NCBI GenBank assembly: GCA_949878535.1 | Contig: CATLAS010000091.1 | Span: 1 to 5,093, forward strand | Source of the DNA: an uncultured Eubacteriales bacterium | Lineage (GTDB): Bacteria > Bacillota > Clostridia > Oscillospirales > CAG-272 | Length of the DNA: 5,093 nt | Direction of reading: 5' to 3' | Translations under genes and position numbers: made by a program | Part shown: piece after piece, positions 1 to 5,093 of the stretch | Numbering within the stretch: position 1 is the stretch's first letter | Layout: each line of letters begins with the position of its first letter | The notes under the pieces: generated by a model | The model's database searches: none | What the model was told of the DNA's origin: nothing | What the model saw: only the letters and a program-made list of their open reading frames with translations

Positions 1-63
<63 letters not shown>

Positions 64-135
64 GGGTAACTCTGTTCTTTTTGTGTTGTCATCACTTACA
101 TCAATTTTTCATACTGTCCTCATATGCTTGCTAAA
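64..135. other. Intergenic stretch between microsatellite and terminator
   Basis: This AT-rich stretch has no convincing coding content. On the + strand, frames leaving the microsatellite stop at 67-69 and 132-134; the third stays open to 239-241. On the - strand a short open frame starts at 92 and runs left into the repeat. The stop at 132-134 lies just before the terminator hairpin, which is where an upstream gene would normally end, but the residues before it do not resemble a known protein C-terminus. Confidence 0.5.
86..115 (+). promoter_or_regulatory. Weak sigma-A-type promoter candidate upstream of the hairpin
   Basis: TTGTCA at 86-91 (5 of 6 matches to the -35 consensus) and CATACT at 110-115 (4 of 6 matches to the -10 consensus) are separated by 18 bases. 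A transcript from here would start near 122 and run almost at once into the terminator hairpin. If the promoter is real, the hairpin would act as an attenuator in the leader of the surface-protein gene. The match is modest and could be chance in AT-rich DNA. Confidence 0.25.
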
Positions 136-186
136 GCGTGTCAAATGCTGCAGATCTTTTGTCTGCAGCATTTGGCACGCTTTTTT
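133..186 (+). terminator. Strong Rho-independent terminator
   Basis: Bases 136-154 pair with 162-180 to form a 19-bp stem, perfect except for one G-U wobble (T141 with G175). The loop is 7 bases (155-161). A133-A135 can extend the stem against T181-T183, and T181-T186 form the U-tract required of an intrinsic terminator reading rightward. On the - strand the stem is followed by only three T bases, so leftward termination would be weak. The likely role is to end transcription coming from the left before the surface-protein gene. It could instead be an attenuator if the gene's promoter lies further upstream. Confidence 0.9.
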
Positions 187-199
187 GAATTTTCATAAG
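172..199 (+). promoter_or_regulatory. Promoter candidate overlapping the terminator's right arm
   Basis: TTGGCA at 172-177 (5 of 6 matches to the -35 consensus) and CATAAG at 194-199 (4 of 6 matches to the -10 consensus) are 16 bases apart. Transcription would start near 206, about 35 bases before the ATG. This is the only reasonable promoter-like pair downstream of the terminator loop, so it fits a gene transcribed on its own. The -35 element would lie inside the terminator stem. The -10 match and spacing are weak. Confidence 0.3.
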
Positions 200-217
200 A
201 ACCGCATCGGCGGTTCT
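198..217 (+). promoter_or_regulatory. Small leader hairpin just upstream of the RBS
   Basis: AGAACCGC (198-205) and GCGGTTCT (210-217) form a perfect 8-bp stem around the tetraloop ATCG. It ends 8 bases before the AGGAG ribosome binding site and has no U-tract, so it is not a terminator. It could stabilise the mRNA 5' end or be a binding site for a dimeric regulator; the sequence alone does not decide. Confidence 0.45.
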
Positions 218-225
218 CGAGTGTT

Positions 226-231
226 AGGAGA
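226..231 (+). promoter_or_regulatory. Shine-Dalgarno sequence for the surface-protein gene
   Basis: AGGAGA lies 9 bases before the ATG at 241, a good match and acceptable spacing for a Gram-positive ribosome binding site. A second in-frame ATG at 247 would have 15-base spacing, so 241 is preferred. The same frame has a stop at 235-237, which rules out any earlier in-frame start. Confidence 0.85.
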
Positions 232-240
232 AATTAAATA

Positions 241-321
241 ATGAAGATGAAACACAGAATAATGAGCCTGCTTCTCTGTGTACTTATTCTATATTTCTCT
301 TTTTCAGAAATTGCTTTTGCC
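241..321 (+). other. Sec signal peptide (residues 1-27)
   Basis: The N-terminus carries Lys2, Lys4, His5 and Arg6, then a hydrophobic core from about residue 7 to 21 (Leu/Val/Ile/Phe rich), and ends in Ala25-Phe26-Ala27, a classic AxA signal peptidase I site. Cleavage is expected before Gly28. There is no lipobox: Cys13 lies inside the core and is not preceded by a proper lipobox pattern, so a lipoprotein is unlikely. Confidence 0.88.
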
Positions 322-3300
322 GGAAATGTGCAGGAAAATACATGTACCCATAAACATACGGATGCATGTTATGCACAAGTGACAGCATGCCTGTATGGGG
401 CGAACAGCGCCAACAGCGCACATGGAGAAGACGGAGCAGATACAACAGATGCGGAAGAAACAAAGCAGGAACACATTTGCAGCGAAGAAAGCGGCTGCAT
501 CACGCGGGTTTTGCTTTGTCCTCATGTACACGACAAGTATTGCGGTTATTATGGAACGCCAGAGCCTGTGCCGATTTTGTCATGGGAATGGATAGATGAA
601 GAGGAATACCTTATACAGGATGAAAATACAGGCGAGTGGGGACTGGGGCTCCCCGGTGCTAACGAGGATAATCCGGTAACAGCGGAGGTGCTGGCAGAAT
701 TGCTGCCCTCGGAAATCACTGCAGCGTTTTCCGATGAAACCACAAAAACATTGCCTATCGAATGGGATTATGCGTCCCTTCCGAAAGACGGGGCATATGA
801 AGGAACCTACACTCTGACAGCGGCGCTGCCAGAGGAATATACCTTGGATGCGGATGCGTCGGAATTGACAGTGTTGCTGGATCTTGGCGGCAGCGAGACG
901 ATGGCGGTCAGTCAGGATGTACTAAAAAAACATATTGTAACGGAGGGAATTGTAAACCCGCCTGACGCTACGATAAATTTGTTTGACTATGCGTTAGAAG
1001 ATACTGTTGACAATCCCACCACAGGGCAGGATATATTTAGCAGCAGCCGCAAGAATTGCGGTCACTATCGTAAACTGGATTATGTTTTTGCGACCCAATG
1101 GGGAGTTTCTGATAAGCTTCAAAAATATGTTGGTTCTGGTAGCAATGGCTGGAATGTAGGGATCAATAAAGATCATTTTCTCCTTTTTGGAGATGCGCAG
1201 ATTGTGCATGCCGGATTGTGGAACCGGGGTGGAGGTTCTACCAGTCCATACGGAAAACTTTTTGCCGGGATGCAGGGCATAGTTAGTAACAATTTGACAG
1301 ATGGATATCCTACTATCAATGCTGGAAATGCGCGAAAAAAACTGGACGAGCCCAAAAATCCGGATGGCACTGCTCAAACGTGGACATATTCGAAGGTATA
1401 CAACGGTAATAAATACACAAGTACATACGAAAAATGGATGTGGGTCACGGATGCGCTGCTTGCCGGAGACTGTCAGGGGGCAATTAAGTATCCTACTAAT
1501 CCTACTGCGGAGGCTAATCTTCTGGCTAAGGCAAAGGTTCAGAACCTCAGTGAAACAATTATAAAAAACTGGGAAACTACAACCGGTAAAACATTTGGGA
1601 CCGGTACAGGGCAGTCTACTGAGTCTTTAGAATATCTATTCAAACCTGGGAATGACAATGCCTATAAAAAAAGCTATGAAAATGTTACCGGACTTTTCCA
1701 GATGGACGATAATGGGTATTATTACTACAGCATGCGGAACAATTTCGCAGAATTAACTACAGATGCGGATGGCAATAACAAATTTGTTCTGTATGATGCA
1801 CCGGCAACATTGACTTCGGACAACAGTGGAAATGTTGGAAACTTTTTGCCCTTTAATAACGGAACCGAGGTTTTCACTGGGGAGAGCGGCGGCAAACTTC
1901 AAAGTCAGGAGTCGTGCAGTAAAGGCGGTATCAACCACTATTTTGGTTTGACATTGGATTTGGATTTTCGTCAGCCTGTAAATGGACAAATCAACAGTCA
2001 CAATCAGGCGCAGGATATGATATTCGAATTTACAGGAGACGATGACGTTTGGATTTATGTTGACGATACGCTGGTGCTTGATCTTGGTGGCGTTCACTCG
2101 GAAATTTACGGAACTATCAATTTTGCAACCGGTGAAGTTTATATCGGACAGGCATATAATCAAGACGGAGCTTATGCCGGGATTCCTAAGGTTCCGAAAG
2201 AATCTGATCGAAACAAGATAAGTACCACTTTAAAAGAACTGTTCGAAGAAGCGGGAACTGCTAAAAAAATTAAATGGCAGGGAGATACCTTTGCTTCCAA
2301 TACAGAGCATACTCTGAAAATGTTTTATCTGGAACGTGGAAACTACGACTCCAGTATGACTCTTCGCTTCAACCTCACGTCCAAGCTGTTCCAGCGGATC
2401 AAAAAAGTGGATCAGGATGGAAAGCCGCTGAAAGATGTTGAATTTCAGTTGTATGCGGCGCGGCCAGTGGCAGGCACAGAGAATGAGTATACGTCAATCG
2501 GCGATGTGCTTACCACACTCAAAACGGGAGCCGACGGATCGGCGCAGTTTATAGAAAAGAATTCAATAACAACAAGCAATCCGGATGGAGATCCGTTCAA
2601 CTTTGCCGACCGGTATACAAACGGGACGCAGTATTACATACTGCATGAAAGTGTCACGCCGGATGGCTATCGGGAACTTCCAAAAGATATTGTTTTGAAG
2701 TATGAACCGGAAACTGCGATGCTTGTGGTAGAAAATCCGTGGGTTACAGGCGCGTATGCCAGCTTTACCTCTACTGTCACTGGAAATAAAAATATTACAT
2801 ACGGCAAATTGAATACAGATACCTGCGATATTGAATCTGACGGGAATAATCTGGGCGCTACCATGACAATCAACGGCCTCGTTGCTGCGGTACCTATGTT
2901 GTTTGAAAAGTCAACAAACACGTGGAAGGCGCTTTACGGCAGCAACGTTGCAGGATTCAGCGCAGTTAAACCGGAGCAACGGACAGAAGCTGAATGGCGC
3001 AAGGCGGTTTTGACCGCGCTCTTATATCAGTGCTCTGACACGGACGATAATACGCCTTCATGGTATTTGCAGTGGGTTCAGGACAATAATCGCTTTGAAG
3101 GGACGCTGTCTGACTTGCCGGGCAGAGCAGACCGATACCGACTGAACAACGCAGCCGGCGATATGAAAATGGTTTACATGATTATCAGCCCTGATGCGCT
3201 GCGCGCGTTGGGTATCGGCACGGCAGCAGGTACAGGTGCAGTAAAGTATGAACAGCTTGGAGACTATGTTAATAGGTTGATGACCGAGCAAAAATTGACC

Positions 3301-5093
3301 CGTGACGAAGCTGTGGCTGCTGCGAGAGATAAAATTCTGGAAATTGACAGTAATGGTTTCCGATTTTTGAATACGGATCAGTTCAGCAGAAACTTCCGGT
3401 CTTTGATTTATATTCCGAATGAGCAGCGTGAGCTGCGAGTGTGGAAGGTAGGCGATGACGGACAGGGTGTAAACGGTGCAAAATTTACGCTTTATAGGGA
3501 TTCCGCATGTACTGATCCAGCTGCTTCCGGTGTTACGGGAACGGTGGGTGATAGAGACGGTGTTCTGATCTTTACTCCTTCACCGGAAAAGGAAAACGAT
3601 ACTACTGCAAAGCCGGGTTATGCGGAGATTCATTGGGTGGCGAATCAGCACGGTACTTACTATATGAAAGAAACACAGGCGCCAGCAGGATATACAGTAA
3701 ATGAAACGGTCATTCCTGTGCATGTAGGTACATACTCCATTTATGCAGATGCGGGAAGGCCGGATAATGGTGTAACCGTAATGGCGGGTGTTGGTAAGCT
3801 GGTGCAGACAATGAAAAAGTATGCAGCAGACAATGAAGTGAATATTACCCTGCGTGATATCACCGCTACTGCGCAGACTCAAGCAACCGGAGCTTTTGAT
3901 CCGAATGGTTGGACGCCTGTGAAGCTGGACGGAACGCAAGAGGATCGCAGCATGAATCTGCACTATGGATTAAATGCTTTAGTGAACTATGGACTGCATG
4001 ACGAGGACGGCGGAAAAACGCTGTATCCGTACTTTGTAACCGACACAGGCTTCATTACTGCCAGAGTAAAGCAGAACTACAGTGCACTGGTGAATGATGC
4101 AAACAATAAGTATGGAGGCGAAAATGCCAGTTACAGCGCAAATAAAACGCCTTTGGGTGATACGGATATAACCAGTTTGTACAGTCTGCTCAATGTTGTG
4201 GTTATAACCGACCAGAAAACTTCGGAGAGCGAACCCAAAACCGGCGGGTTGACAATTAGTAAAACCATAATTGGTGAAATTGAATCTGGGGATGAGTATT
4301 TCCGAAACTTTAATTTTAAACTGGAACTTACCAACGCAGATGGAACTCCGTTTGACGCAAATGCAAAATTTTATTTTTACGGTACGGATAAGTCTGGATA
4401 CATCAGCAGCGGTGGGGACATCCTGCTGCACCATGATGAAAGCATGACGATTCTGGGTTTACCGGAGGGCACGCGCTACAAAGTAACAGAAACGCTCAAC
4501 GCGGAAGATGGATACACCTCCATCGGCGGAACGGTTCGGGAAGGAATCATACATGCAGCACAGGAAGGGCGTCCACCTGCCGCAGCTGAATTTGTCAATG
4601 CTCGGGGAAAGAATGTTCCCTTTACGTTTACGAAAGTGTCTATGGATAATATCAATATACCGCTTTCCGGTGCACGGTTTAGCCTGTATTGGTGGAGCGG
4701 GGATGGGGATCCTGACACAGTATTGATACCTCTAACTGGTGCGCCTGTGAACAGTGGTTGGACGCCGGTTGGAACGGCTATAAGCGATGCAAACGGACTG
4801 GTAGATTTCGGCTCCCTTGCCGAGGGAACCTATCGGCTTATTGAAACGGCTGCGCCGGACGGATATATTTTGCCTCAGGCACAGTGGCAGATTTCGGTGA
4901 TTGTCGAAAATGGTTCAATGGTGATTGAAAAGGTGAGCACGGTTGGGGTTGTCGATGATAAGAAACCGCCTGCCTTTGCGGTGGAGACAACAACAGTCGA
5001 TGGCGTGACGACTTACACCTATAAGCTTCCGAATATGTCTGATGTGACGCTGCCCTTTACCGGCGGCAGGCCAACTTACCGCTATATGTTATT
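241..5093 (+). CDS. Giant LPXTG-anchored SpaA/Cna-B adhesin or pilus-tip protein, 3' partial
   Basis: Translation from 241 is open for 1617 codons and leaves the window before its stop. Visible in order are: a signal peptide (residues 1-27), paired C-x-H-x-H-x3-C modules (35-101), an Ig-like domain (145-217), a fibro-slime/PA14-like head (236-715) with the motif GDDDVW, three SpaA/Cna-B domains (717-832, 1061-1165, 1459-1598), a Spy0128/FctA-like domain (1335-1455) and LPFTG (1604-1608). Known biology of these families predicts export by Sec, attachment to peptidoglycan or a pilus by sortase, and Lys-Asn/Asp isopeptide bonds that stiffen the stalk. Binding to host glycans or proteins, or to other bacteria, is inferred from the head domain; no ligand can be named. 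No frameshift or internal stop was found. The size suits a pilus-tip adhesin or stand-alone adhesin better than a backbone pilin. Sortase and backbone pilin genes could follow to the right, but this cannot be seen. Confidence 0.95.
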   Translation, partial: MKMKHRIMSLLLCVLILYFSFSEIAFAGNVQENTCTHKHTDACYAQVTACLYGANSANSAHGEDGADTTDAEETKQEHICSEESGCITRVLLCPHVHDKYCGYYGTPEPVPILSWEWIDEEEYLIQDENTGEWGLGLPGANEDNPVTAEVLAELLPSEITAAFSDETTKTLPIEWDYASLPKDGAYEGTYTLTAALPEEYTLDADASELTVLLDLGGSETMAVSQDVLKKHIVTEGIVNPPDATINLFDYALEDTVDNPTTGQDIFSSSRKNCGHYRKLDYVFATQWGVSDKLQKYVGSGSNGWNVGINKDHFLLFGDAQIVHAGLWNRGGGSTSPYGKLFAGMQGIVSNNLTDGYPTINAGNARKKLDEPKNPDGTAQTWTYSKVYNGNKYTSTYEKWMWVTDALLAGDCQGAIKYPTNPTAEANLLAKAKVQNLSETIIKNWETTTGKTFGTGTGQSTESLEYLFKPGNDNAYKKSYENVTGLFQMDDNGYYYYSMRNNFAELTTDADGNNKFVLYDAPATLTSDNSGNVGNFLPFNNGTEVFTGESGGKLQSQESCSKGGINHYFGLTLDLDFRQPVNGQINSHNQAQDMIFEFTGDDDVWIYVDDTLVLDLGGVHSEIYGTINFATGEVYIGQAYNQDGAYAGIPKVPKESDRNKISTTLKELFEEAGTAKKIKWQGDTFASNTEHTLKMFYLERGNYDSSMTLRFNLTSKLFQRIKKVDQDGKPLKDVEFQLYAARPVAGTENEYTSIGDVLTTLKTGADGSAQFIEKNSITTSNPDGDPFNFADRYTNGTQYYILHESVTPDGYRELPKDIVLKYEPETAMLVVENPWVTGAYASFTSTVTGNKNITYGKLNTDTCDIESDGNNLGATMTINGLVAAVPMLFEKSTNTWKALYGSNVAGFSAVKPEQRTEAEWRKAVLTALLYQCSDTDDNTPSWYLQWVQDNNRFEGTLSDLPGRADRYRLNNAAGDMKMVYMIISPDALRALGIGTAAGTGAVKYEQLGDYVNRLMTEQKLTRDEAVAAARDKILEIDSNGFRFLNTDQFSRNFRSLIYIPNEQRELRVWKVGDDGQGVNGAKFTLYRDSACTDPAASGVTGTVGDRDGVLIFTPSPEKENDTTAKPGYAEIHWVANQHGTYYMKETQAPAGYTVNETVIPVHVGTYSIYADAGRPDNGVTVMAGVGKLVQTMKKYAADNEVNITLRDITATAQTQATGAFDPNGWTPVKLDGTQEDRSMNLHYGLNALVNYGLHDEDGGKTLYPYFVTDTGFITARVKQNYSALVNDANNKYGGENASYSANKTPLGDTDITSLYSLLNVVVITDQKTSESEPKTGGLTISKTIIGEIESGDEYFRNFNFKLELTNADGTPFDANAKFYFYGTDKSGYISSGGDILLHHDESMTILGLPEGTRYKVTETLNAEDGYTSIGGTVREGIIHAAQEGRPPAAAEFVNARGKNVPFTFTKVSMDNINIPLSGARFSLYWWSGDGDPDTVLIPLTGAPVNSGWTPVGTAISDANGLVDFGSLAEGTYRLIETAAPDGYILPQAQWQISVIVENGSMVIEKVSTVGVVDDKKPPAFAVETTTVDGVTTYTYKLPNMSDVTLPFTGGRPTYRYML
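343..555 (+). other. Cys/His-rich N-terminal modules (residues 35-105)
   Basis: Two copies of C-x-H-x-H-x3-C are visible: Cys35-His37-His39-Cys43 and Cys93-His95-His97-Cys101. Between them are Cys50, which looks like the start of a degenerated third copy, and His78-x-Cys80-x5-Cys86 within the segment CSEESGC. An acidic, low-complexity stretch (residues 53-77) separates the halves. I recall similar Cys/His repeats at the N-termini of large Cna-B surface proteins of gut Clostridia, but know of no established function. Metal binding or disulfide pairing are both plausible. Eight of the protein's cysteines are packed between residues 35 and 101. Confidence 0.7.
673..891 (+). other. Bacterial Ig-like domain (residues about 145-217)
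   Basis: The segment has the pattern LPIEWDY, a Gly-rich turn, GTYTLTAALPEEY and a closing LTVLLDLGG strand. This resembles the short bacterial Ig-like folds (Big_4-like) in which a Trp-Asp core is followed by a G-x-Y-x-h-x-A strand and a final hydrophobic strand. It links the Cys/His modules to the adhesin head and is probably a spacer. Assignment to a specific Pfam family is tentative. Confidence 0.5.
946..2385 (+). other. Fibro-slime/PA14-like adhesin head (residues about 236-715)
   Basis: The diagnostic core is at residues 597-619: FTGDDDVWIYVDD followed by LVLDLGGVH, matching the fibro-slime domain consensus of an acidic loop, a Trp strand and a D-L-G-G-x-H turn. Flanking conserved-looking elements are LFDYALED near 247, DGYPTIN near 314, GYYYYSMRNNFAEL near 492-505, HYFGLTLDLDF near 566-576 and MFYLERGNYDSSMTLRFNL near 694-712. 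In related PA14-type folds the acidic loop binds calcium and helps hold a carbohydrate ligand; that role here is inference. At about 480 residues the region is larger than a minimal domain, with an insertion around 325-430 that contains Cys411. Confidence 0.8.
2389..2736 (+). other. SpaA/Cna-B domain 1 (residues 717-832)
   Basis: The opening strand FQRIKKVDQDGKPLKDVEF is a textbook SpaA/Cna-B start, with Lys722 just before Val-Asp as the candidate isopeptide lysine. The E-x-x-x-P-D-G-Y motif follows at Glu803-Tyr810, giving the catalytic acid Glu803. The closing VVEN places the candidate partner Asn at 832. All three expected residues of the isopeptide triad are present, so a self-formed cross-link is likely. 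Confidence 0.85.
2752..3420 (+). other. Unassigned region between SpaA domains 1 and 2 (residues 838-1060)
   Basis: About 220 residues that fit no domain I can name. The first part is beta-rich (AYASFTSTVTGN onward, with FEKSTNTWKALYGSNVAGF near 909-927). The second part looks more helical, including an Ala/Glu/Arg-rich stretch at about 1013-1035. I recall similar segments at this position in other large clostridial surface proteins, so it appears to be part of a conserved architecture and not a chance insertion. Function is unknown. Confidence 0.5.
3421..3888 (+). other. SpaA/Cna-B domain 2 with C-terminal extension (residues 1061-1216)
   Basis: The domain opens with LRVWKVGDDGQGVNGAKFTL, placing the candidate isopeptide lysine at 1069, and has the signature YYMKETQAPAGY with Glu1144 as the candidate catalytic acid. 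After the usual domain end near residue 1165 the chain continues through YADAGRPDNGVTV and a helical-looking stretch (about 1184-1197) to about 1216. The partner Asn or Asp is not obvious: Asn1201 is a candidate, but a clear closing motif is missing, so cross-linking here is less certain than in domain 1. Confidence 0.75.
3889..4242 (+). other. Unassigned region between SpaA domain 2 and the FctA-like domain (residues 1217-1334)
   Basis: About 118 residues with mixed polar and beta-like sequence, including HYGLNALVNYGLHDEDGG near 1241-1258 and a hydrophobic closing strand SLLNVVVITDQ near 1315-1325. A short polar linker with Lys-Thr-Gly-Gly (1333-1336) leads into the next domain. I do not recognise a family. 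It may be a further beta-sandwich of the stalk. Confidence 0.4.
4243..4605 (+). other. Spy0128/FctA-like pilin isopeptide domain (residues 1335-1455)
   Basis: The region opens with LTISKTIIGE and FNFKLELTN, continues with a Gly-rich strand, ILGLPEGTRYKVTETL and closes with AEFVN. This order (K-T, F-x-F-x-L, a G-x-I loop, G-L-P-x-G-T-x-Y-x-V-x-E, then x-F-x-N) is that of the FctA/Spy0128 major pilin of Streptococcus pyogenes and related domains. The candidate isopeptide pair is Lys1341 with Asn1453, and Glu1417 is the candidate catalytic acid. Its presence inside an adhesin, between SpaA domains, suggests a rigid stalk segment. Confidence 0.8.
4615..5034 (+). other. SpaA/Cna-B domain 3 (residues 1459-1598)
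   Basis: It begins VPFTFTKVSMDNINIPLSGA, with Lys1465 as the candidate isopeptide lysine, and shows the signature YRLIETAAPDGY with Glu1535 as the candidate acid. Asn1598 in YKLPN, just before the sorting signal, is the best candidate cross-link partner. As the domain closest to the wall it would carry the stalk onto the anchor. Confidence 0.82.
5050..5093 (+). other. LPFTG sortase sorting signal, truncated by the window edge
   Basis: Leu1604-Pro1605-Phe1606-Thr1607-Gly1608 matches the LPxTG consensus, followed by Gly1609-Arg1610 and the start of what should be a hydrophobic segment (Tyr, Met, Leu). The membrane span and the positively charged tail lie beyond the window. Sortase would cleave between Thr1607 and Gly1608 and attach the protein to the cell wall or to a pilus subunit. 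Confidence 0.92.

Noticed and set aside
136..180. Inverted repeat as the boundary of an invertible DNA element or a CRISPR-like repeat
   Set aside because: The arms are separated by only 7 bases and followed by a T-run, which fits a terminator; there is no second copy in the window.
241..300. Lipoprotein signal with Cys13 as the lipidated residue
   Set aside because: Cys13 lies within the hydrophobic core, lacks a proper lipobox, and the signal ends in a clean AxA site at 25-27.
366..599. + strand alternative-frame ORFs overlapping the Cys/His region
   Set aside because: They overlap the main frame, which has a good RBS, signal peptide and regular Cys/His spacing; the alternatives are arginine-rich frameshift products.
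994..1377. - strand open frame of 127 residues
   Set aside because: Antisense to conserved-looking adhesin-head sequence, with no start signals or family features of its own.
1441..1503. Cys411-Gln412-Gly413 as a thioester-forming site of a tip adhesin
   Set aside because: Thioester domains use a Cys in an aromatic-Cys context and a distant Gln in a defined fold; neither the context nor the surrounding domain pattern is evident.
1753..2163. - strand open frame of 136 residues opposite the fibro-slime core
   Set aside because: The + strand carries the clear GDDDVW and DLGGVH motifs here; the antisense product resembles nothing I know.
924..2269. Three A7 runs in the coding sequence (924-930, 1666-1672, 2263-2269) as possible phase-variable tracts
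   Set aside because: Runs of seven A are common in AT-rich coding DNA and the frame is intact across all three; nothing sets them apart from ordinary Lys codons.
3979..4434. - strand open frame of 151 residues
   Set aside because: It lies entirely opposite the well-supported surface-protein frame and shows no recognisable domain or plausible RBS; it is a shadow of the coding strand.

Overview
The window holds the start and nearly all of one very large surface-protein gene, preceded by a short regulatory region and a tetranucleotide microsatellite at the left edge. One uninterrupted + strand frame opens at 241 and is still open at 5093, giving at least 1617 residues. It stops only a few residues into the C-terminal sorting signal, so perhaps 20-30 codons are missing. 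The standard genetic code, a Gram-positive signal peptide, SpaA/Cna-B pilin domains and an LPFTG sortase motif point to a Gram-positive Bacillota. The domain combination resembles proteins I associate with gut Clostridia (Lachnospiraceae/Oscillospiraceae type). That taxonomic guess is from memory and was not tested.

Layout. Bases 1-63 are a perfect (CAGA)n tract of 15 full copies plus CAG, cut by the window edge. Bases 64-135 hold no convincing gene but contain a weak promoter candidate. Bases 133-186 form a strong intrinsic-terminator hairpin. Bases 187-240 are a short leader with a second promoter candidate, a small 8-bp hairpin and a ribosome binding site. The rest is the surface protein.

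The protein reads, from N to C terminus: signal peptide (1-27), Cys/His-rich modules (35-101), an Ig-like domain (about 145-217), a large fibro-slime/PA14-like adhesin head (about 236-715), a first SpaA/Cna-B domain (717-832), an unassigned region (838-1060), a second SpaA/Cna-B domain (about 1061-1165, with extension to 1216), an unassigned region (1217-1334), a Spy0128/FctA-like pilin domain (1335-1455), a third SpaA/Cna-B domain (1459-1598), and the LPFTG sorting signal (from 1604). This is the plan of a sortase-anchored adhesin or pilus-tip protein: a ligand-binding head on a stalk of domains probably locked by Lys-Asn/Asp isopeptide bonds.

The most interesting feature outside the gene is the 4-base repeat just upstream. 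Its unit is not a multiple of three and it lies next to a surface adhesin, which is how phase-variable contingency loci look in other bacteria. Two concrete geometries can be read from the sequence: a leftward frame that enters the repeat soon after a start codon, and a rightward frame that leaves the repeat and ends in TAA overlapping the adhesin ATG. Neither is proven, and the terminator between repeat and gene argues that the repeat may belong to a different transcription unit.
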